Assembly: GCA_029891385.1 (NCBI GenBank)
Contig: JAIWQS010000093.1
Span: 868,001 to 932,000, forward strand
Direction of reading: 5' to 3'
DNA: 64,000 bases
Source: Erythroxylum novogranatense
Lineage: Eukaryota > Streptophyta > Magnoliopsida > Malpighiales > Erythroxylaceae
A program made the translations under genes and the position numbers. The notes beneath the pieces were generated by a model, which was given only the letters and a program-made list of their open reading frames with translations, was not told the DNA's origin and ran no database searches. Positions 57,871 to 64,000 of this stretch are shown one piece after another (the stretch's first letter is position 1; each line of letters starts with the position of its first letter).

Positions 57871-58545
57871 ATGATTCAACCTTTTACAACACAACCTGAG
57901 GGCTTCACCTCCTATGATGGTGAAAAGGTATACAAGCTTCAGAAATCCATCTATGGATTGAAGCAAGCATCCAGGAGTTGGAATATCCGTTTTGATGAGG
58001 TAATCAAAGAGTTTGGTTTCTCACAAAATCCGGATGAATACTGTGAGTATAAGAAGGTTAATGGGAATGCAAACGTATTCCTTGTGCTATATGTGGATGA
58101 CATATTATTACTAGGAAACGATGTCTCTATGCTGCAATCAGTCAAGATTTGGTTGTCCAAACAATTTGCCATGAAAGACCTTGGTGAAGCAACTTATATC
58201 CTTGGGATAAAGATCTATAGAGATAGATCAAAAAGGTTGCTTGGTCTTTCACAATCAACGTACATAGACAAGATGCTAAAGAGGTTTAGCATGGAGCAAT
58301 TCAAGAGAGGGTACCTTCCCGTGACTCATGGGATAACACTCTCGAAATCTATGTGTCCTAAGATACAAGATGAGAGGATGCGCATGAATATGATCCCGTA
58401 TGCATCTGCGGTTGGATCTATCATGTACGCAATGCTATGTACGAGACCTGATGTATCATATGCTCTAAGTGTTACGAGCAGATACCAATCGGATCCTAAT
58501 GAGGATCACTGGGTGGCTGTCAAGAATATCCTTAAGTACTTATGA
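57871..58545 (+). pseudogene. F unit 2: reverse transcriptase, N-terminal part deleted
   Basis: A 224-codon open stretch begins at a fused junction: the linker phrase TTCAACCTTTTACAACAC is joined directly to ACCTGAGGGCTTC of RT. The integrase tail-to-RT linker and the first RT third, including MDVKTAFLNG, are gone (unit 1 about 45670-46155). It keeps SIYGLKQASRSWN, YVDD at residues 74-77, MKDLGEATYILG and RPDVSYALS, uninterrupted to KYL, where TGA ends it. Without the first catalytic Asp region it cannot be an active RT. Confidence 0.85.
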
Positions 58546-59073
58546 AGAACTAAGGATGTTTTCTTGATATATGGGGATGGAGATCTCCAAGTGAGCGGAT
58601 ATACAGATGCCAGTTTTCAATCTGATAAGGATGATTCCAAATCCTAATCAGGTTATGTATTCACACTGAACGGCGGGGCAGTCAGTTGGAAGAGTTCCAA
58701 ACAAGAGACGACTGCCGATTCAACAACCGAGGCAGAGTACATTGCCGAAGTAAAAAAAGGAAGCCGTTTGGATCAAGAAGTTCATTTCTTGAACTTGGTG
58801 TGGTTCCCTAGCGTTGATGGGCCCATAAAGTTGTATTGTGACAACAATGGGGCTATTGCGCAGGCGAAGGAACCAAGGTCTCATCAACGATCCAAACACG
58901 TACTCCGCAGATATCATTTGATAAGGGAGATTATAGGACGTGGTGATGTCCAGATCGAGAGAGTTCCCACCGAGCAGAATATTGCTGATCCGTTGACGAA
59001 GCCATTGTCACAAAAGAGTTTTGATTCTCATGTACTCGCCTATGGTATTAGATATCAAGGCGATTGGCTTTAG
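58546..59073 (+). pseudogene. F unit 2: RNase H and polyprotein C-terminus
   Basis: Reads VFLIYGDGDLQVSGYTDASF, WKSSKQET and TEAEYIAE (with a stop at about 58646), then an open 101-codon part (58768-59073) with LYCDNNGAIAQAKEP, HVLRRYHLIREIIGRGDV and ADPLTKPLSQKSF, ending RYQGDWL, the usual copia end. Better preserved than in unit 1. Confidence 0.82.
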
Positions 59074-59087
59074 GTCAAGTGGGAGAT

Positions 59088-59748
59088 TGTTAGAGTAGTG
59101 CCCTAAAGGCAATCGCTTTTAGCGCATTTTGTACAAATTTTTGCACGGTCTTTATAAATAAATAAAGAAAGGCATATTTCATTAATTTGTTGTTCATAAT
59201 TTATGAACCGATATAGATCTGTAATCAAATTAATGAAGTCCATGATATATGACATAGCATGAAGGAAATTATGATGTGATCACACTATCGAGATTCCTAT
59301 CATATGCAATTATGTCATTATCTAAATTATCCTAGTCATGGATTACCGAGACTGGACATCTAGAATCCGGAAGACTAGCACATCTCATGCTCCTTGATTT
59401 GATCAGCGGTGGATCTCGTAAATGTAAATATGAGATATTTCGAGGTTGAGATGTGGATGTTTACTAGAGGTAGTAAGTACGTTGGATGACCTCGCCATGA
59501 GATCATCACGTGGATGTCCTATTCTAATGTCGGTGATAATCTCATCATAGCAATGGTGCAAGTATCCTTAGACTTGAGGTGCTCAAGGATATCTTGGATA
59601 TCTTGATTACATTCTTTGACTCCATTCCTTGTTGCCTTACGAGAGGTCGCCATAGGGTGGTGATTGGAGTGCAGTTTGAGGTATTCGAAAGTAATCGAGT
59701 ATTAATAGAGGATTCACCACTTCGTGATAGCGAAGATGATACCCATGG
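59088..59748 (+). repeat. F LTR3, first 661 bp
   Basis: Starts TGTTAGAGTAGTGCC after the polypurine tract and follows LTR2 to ATACCCATGG (compare 47992-48002), where G interrupts it. The rest is presumably to the right of the window. Confidence 0.88.
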
Positions 59749-62485
59749 TGTTGGACCCCGAACTTTTGATGACAATTAGAAATATTAAAATGAATTTAAA
59801 ATGAGAAAGAAATTGGTGAGAAAATTATGAATTTAAGGAAATTTGATGAAATTAAGAAATAATTTATGAGAAAAGAATTGTTTAATTTTTGAGGACTTTG
59901 ATATTTGAGTGAACTTATATGGATTATGAGAGGAAAGTGAATGAGTTGATTGAAATAAAGTTAAATAGCAAGAATTAAAGAGAAAAAGTGTGAAAATTTG
60001 AAGAATTTAGAAAGTTTGACTTTTTGGAGAGAGATAATATTTGACTTGATAGTTGACTTTTGTTTGAGGAGCATTTGAGAAAATGATCTTCTGGAAACTT
60101 GTAGTTTATGTCAAGAGCTTTTCGTAGATATAAAGTTTGATATTTTTCGATATCGGGAGTGAGAGTTATGATCAGTCAAAGTTCGTTTGAAGTTTGACTT
60201 TGAGGAAAAAAGTTGACTTTTTAATTGAGGCAAAATCTGAGAAAATGATCAACGTAAAACTTGTAGCCTCTGTCGAGAGCTTTTCGTGGATATAAAGTTT
60301 GCTATTTTTCGATGTCGGGATTGAGAGATATGAATTTCGGAAGATATACTTTGTTTTGAAAATGTTATTAAGTATAGATTTGCATGTGCTATACTTCGAG
60401 GCCACTCGTCGTATGGATTTAGTCTGAATTGGAATAAGTGGTCTTAATGAAAGTTGGAGCTTGTATTTCGATCTTTCCGAAGCCATAAAGTTTGTAATTT
60501 TTCGAGATCGGGGCAAGGAGTTATGAGCGATTAAAAATTGGAAGTTGTTTAGGAAAAACTGATTAAGACAGAATCTTTGAGTAGAAATTTGACTTCCTTA
60601 GAAGCCAATTGGATTTTTCTGTTCTTCAGGGAAGTTGTAGAGCTTCCTTTTACCTTTCCATAGACACCAAATTCGTCAAATTCCGAGTTCAGAATTAAGA
60701 GATATGATTTTTGACAAATTCAGTTATAAGTGGGTATTTAAGGTTTTGAAAATTTTTGCTTGAACTCCGACCCTTTTGCAATCTTTTGTTATAATTCCTT
60801 CGTCTGACATCCGATTGATTCGATTCTTAAAGTGTTGGATTCCTAAGACAATTGCGTTCATTTTTTATGAAGAAATATGATTTTTAGGAGATTAAATGAA
60901 AAGAGATTGATTGAACTAAAGTAAGAGATGGGTTATAGGTTGTAAGTTGGATAATTTTCTGAACATGATTCAGTATTTTGCGATTTTCAGGAGATGTACA
61001 ACTCCGATTGAGTTGATTCTTGAGGGAAAATAAAGTTAAAACATAGGGCTACAACTCTTGTGAAGGGATCGAAATTTAATTCCATCTTTAAGATTGTCAA
61101 ATTCTGGACTGAAGTTATGTTAAAGTTCAGTTTCGGATTTTGTGCAGGTCAGTTAGTAATTCGGTCATAACTTCTTCGTTTTAGATCCGAATTGAGCGCC
61201 GTTGGTGGCGTTGGATTCGTAAGCTCGAGAGGAACAATTTTTAAGTAGAAAGTTTGTTCAAATTATTTCGTTTAGTTGCTCAAATTCAGGTCACAAGTTA
61301 TCAGTTTTTCAAAATCCTGCACAGGGGTAATTTTGGAATTAGGCAAATAAGTGAGGACAAAATAGTCATTTGCCCTCCATTTTTAATGAGGTGGCAGAAC
61401 ACATGGGAGGCTGTCAGTTTTGTGTTCTGGAATGCACGAAATTGAAGCAAAATGAAAGAAAGAAAAGATGAAGAAGAGAGAAGAAGGAGAGGGGCGATAG
61501 TGGAGAAGGGAGGAGAAGCAAGTTTCAATTTTTTTTCTCCATGTTTCTCAAGGGTGATTTTCGTTAGTTTTAAGAGTAAAGAGGAGGAAGAAGAACATGG
61601 AAGCTTGCAACATGAAGAAATTCAAAAATTAGAGAAAAAAAGGTAAGAGAGAGAAAGTTTTGATTTTGAAATTTTTAAGAGTTTGTTGATTGATTTGGCT
61701 TGGAATGGATATGAATTGAGTTTATCTATGATTATTTAAAGAGATTAGACTATGGCTATGTTTAATTTTGGTTATGGAAAATTCTAGAGAGAGAAAGCTT
61801 AGTGAAGAAGATGATGAATAATAAAATTTGGGGATATTTGAAATTGATGATTTAGATAGATTGAATTAGTGATGAATTTGAGATATCCTAATTTAATTTT
61901 GATGTTTATGCTTTAGGTGAAGTTTAATTTGAAAATTTGAAAATTTGGAGTTTAGGCCAAATTAGGAATTTTGGGGTTTTTGTGAATTATTGGGGTTTTG
62001 TGAATTAATGGTGTATAATCATAATTAAGAGTAGGAATTGATGAAATGTGAAATCAATTTTGAAGAAATTATGTTTTTCGAGATTGAATTTGGGTGTATT
62101 GGTTTAGGCCAATTTTGAAAATTGGGATTTTCAAAATTGGAGATTGAAATAACTTGGAATTATGGTAAATTGGTGAATTCCTAAATTAATTTTGAAAATT
62201 ATGCTATTTATGATGTGAATTTGGATTATGATGTGAATTTGGAAAATTATGCTATTTCAGTTATGCGGGAAAGTGTAGTACGTCTGTTCACGAACGCATA
62301 TGACCGTTATGAGGAATGTGAGACGTCTGTTAGGACCAGAACCAAACCAATTTCGATGTGTTATGTGTTTTGATTTGTTTATAATGTGATGCATTCATAT
62401 TTAAAGTATGCATGATTTGAAAAAGGTTGAGATTTTGAGAAATAAGGCGATAAATTTATAATCATGAAATTTGGAAGGTTTATGT
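59749..62485 (+). mobile_element. Element G: gypsy-type LTR, cut by LTR4
   Basis: Starts TGTTGGACCCCG, as D does, but in plus orientation. 59950-61250 contains four or more degenerate modules (ACTTGTAG / AGTTGTAG words at about 60097, 60259, 60451 and 60633). A purine-rich leader zone (61440-61640) ends at a donor-like AAAAG|GTAAGA (61643), followed by an intron-like T/A-rich stretch. No gag or pol. It stops at 62485, where an F-family LTR starts. Confidence 0.7.
60097..60720 (+). repeat. Degenerate module of about 160-190 bp in G LTR
   Basis: The phrase (A)AGTTGTAG...CTTTTCGTAGATATAAAGTTTG...TTTTTCGATATCGGG...GTTATG recurs at 60097, 60259, 60451 and 60633 (162, 192 and 182 bp). Its word order equals that of the A LTR (2150, 2552 and 2736) and of the reverse complement of the B module. 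Confidence 0.7.
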
Positions 62486-64000
62486 TGTTAGAGTAGTGCC
62501 CTAAAGGCAATCCCTTTAGCTTTTTTGTTCACAAATATGTATGAGACTTTATGAATAAATAAAGAAAGGCATGTTTCATTTATTTGATGTTCTTTATGAA
62601 TTGATATTGATCTTTAATCAAATTAATGAAGTCCATGATATATGACATAGCATGAAGGAAATTATGATGTGATCATAATCCGAGATTCCTATCATGTGCA
62701 ATTATGTCAAGATCTAAATTTTCCTAGTCATAGGATTAATGAGGCTGGACATCATTAATCCGGATGAGACTAGATATGTCATACTCCTTGATTGGATCAA
62801 GCGGTGGATCTCGAAGCAGTAAATATGAGATATTTAGAGTTGACATATGGATGCTTACTAGTGGTAGTAAGTTCATTGGATGACTCGCCATGAGATCATC
62901 ACATGGATTTAATGTCGGTGATAATCTCATCATAGCAATGGTGTAAGTATCCTTAGACTTGAGGTACTCAAGGATATCTTGAATCTTGATCCTGCATTTT
63001 GACTCCATTCCTGTGGCCTTCAGAGGTTACTCATAGGATGGTGCTTGGAGTACAGCTTGAGGTATTCAAGGTAATTGAGTAGCCAATAAAGGATTCATCA
63101 CTTCGTGAGAATGTAAGAGATACCTCGCCTCTCGTCAGATCATTACTTTAAGTCTCGGCCGAGAGCATGACTATGTCATGAAGAGTGTCTTCATGGACAT
63201 ATAAAGTAATGAGTCCTCGACAGAACCGATTTCACTGGCTAGACTTAGTCTAGTAAGAGTTGACATATTAGCCATACTCATAACCAAGTGGGGTATAGGA
63301 TGTTGAAAGGACGAATTGCACAAGAATTGTCATGGAAGGGTTCGTAATCGGTTCGTGATGAATTCATCAAACCAATTACTTTCCGGTCAATTGGGGGTCA
63401 TGATGTGTTGCTAGATACCGCTCATGACTTGCTTAGATTAATTGTTAATCTAAGTGGCCAACATAACCGGGAACCTAAAGGGTCACACGCATAAGAGTGT
63501 TTCAGAGAATCCGTAAAATAGTATTGGACTGAGTTTCAATTATGGAGAGCAACTGGATTAAATGGATCCCGATGAGATTGGGATATGTCGATGAGATCGC
63601 GACATCAATATTGCTAAGAAAGGTTTAGAGTTGTTTGAAGATCGGGGCCGATGAGAGGGTAGGACCGACCCAGTTGGGATGGACCTTAGCATTTATATTC
63701 TAATTAATTAATTAAGTAAATTAATTAATTAATTATATATATATGGACATGCGTGGAATGAGGGAAGAGAGGATAAAACTTTGAAAAAGTCAAAATGATC
63801 TAATGGCCATTAATCATCCAAATGTCCTCATGTTTAGGTGTCTTATTTAATTGTTAAATAAACCTATAAGGAGGCTTCCTTGGATGTATGAAATCTGACG
63901 GTTTTGCTTGGAAGGAAAAAGAGAATGCTTAAGAGTTAAGCTTTGGAAAAACTAGGTTTTCATTTTCTTCATTCTTCCTTAAGGCATAATCGGATTCTCT
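62486..64000 (+). repeat. LTR4: diverged F-family copia LTR, truncated by window end
   Basis: TGTTAGAGTAGTGCCC start, collinear with LTR1/LTR2 but more different than they are from each other. It keeps the CTTAGATTAA-TTG-TTAATCTAAG hairpin (63432), a short TA tract (63735) and the leader. Five bases before it are TATGT. It is inserted in G. Confidence 0.85.

Larger units (their letters stand above)
49214..59087 (+). mobile_element. F unit 2: second copia interior, carrying H
   Basis: Primer site (TGGTATCGAGCCACTTG at 49215, one base short), leader, gag, protease, integrase, RT and RNase H in the same order as unit 1, ending at LTR3 (59088). Element H (49252-53630) splits the leader 40 bp after the primer site. 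A deletion at about 57890 removes about 490 bp of the integrase-RT junction. Together with unit 1 this is an LTR-interior-LTR-interior-LTR array. Confidence 0.88.

Noticed and set aside
61452..61646. Lys/Glu-rich 64-codon frame
   Set aside because: It is in the purine-rich leader of G, directly before a splice-donor-like site; no homology recognised.
1..64000. Host protein-coding gene with exons between elements
   Set aside because: Nearly every segment longer than 200 bp is assignable to an element or to a fragment of one; only 1062-1237 remains unassigned and it has no coding signal.

Overview
This is repeat-rich plant nuclear DNA. AT-rich sequence is packed with LTR retrotransposons: Ty3/gypsy elements, with one chromovirus-like pol, and Ty1/copia elements. 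Primer-binding sites are of the plant initiator-methionine tRNA type (TGGTATCAGAGC), and all larger coding fragments are gag/pol remnants. I found no host gene, rRNA, tRNA gene or bacterial-type feature. The species cannot be named from the sequence.

From about 1.24 kb to the right edge the window reads as one stack of nested insertions. An old LTR fragment O (minus; 1238-1739 and 35974-36192) was split by element A (plus; 1740-35973; 5-bp target duplication ACACA on both sides). A was entered by element B (minus; 6072-18189; duplication AATGT), by a solo copia LTR (18420-20492) and, inside its 3' LTR, by chromovirus C (minus; 21540-32284; duplication CATCT). A and B belong to one family with about 4-kb LTRs and a coding-free but mutually conserved interior of about 3.6 kb. 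This is the architecture of a LARD (large retrotransposon derivative).

Right of A the stack deepens. O meets LTR fragment P (36193), P is cut by D (36436), D by E (38423), and E by a tandem copia array F (39491). F has the order LTR-interior-LTR-interior-LTR, with the middle LTR shared. A gag-only copia element H (49252-53630) sits in the leader of the second F unit. The third F LTR is cut by a gypsy-type LTR G (59749), and G is cut by a diverged F-family LTR (62486) that runs out of the window.

Coding content is limited to broken retroelement genes. C has gag, protease, RT, RNase H, integrase and a chromodomain-like tail, all minus strand. F has two copies of gag, protease, integrase, RT and RNase H. 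H has gag alone. Integrase and RT catalytic motifs are still readable, but frameshifts are frequent. Many of them are tiny C/G indels that may be consensus errors rather than biology.

The least conventional signals are non-coding. They are a degenerate tandem module of about 190 bp inside gypsy LTRs, short arrays of CpG-centred palindromes whose 'words' are shared between unrelated elements, and a well-formed candidate leader intron in copia F that would remove the primer-binding site and join the LTR leader to gag.
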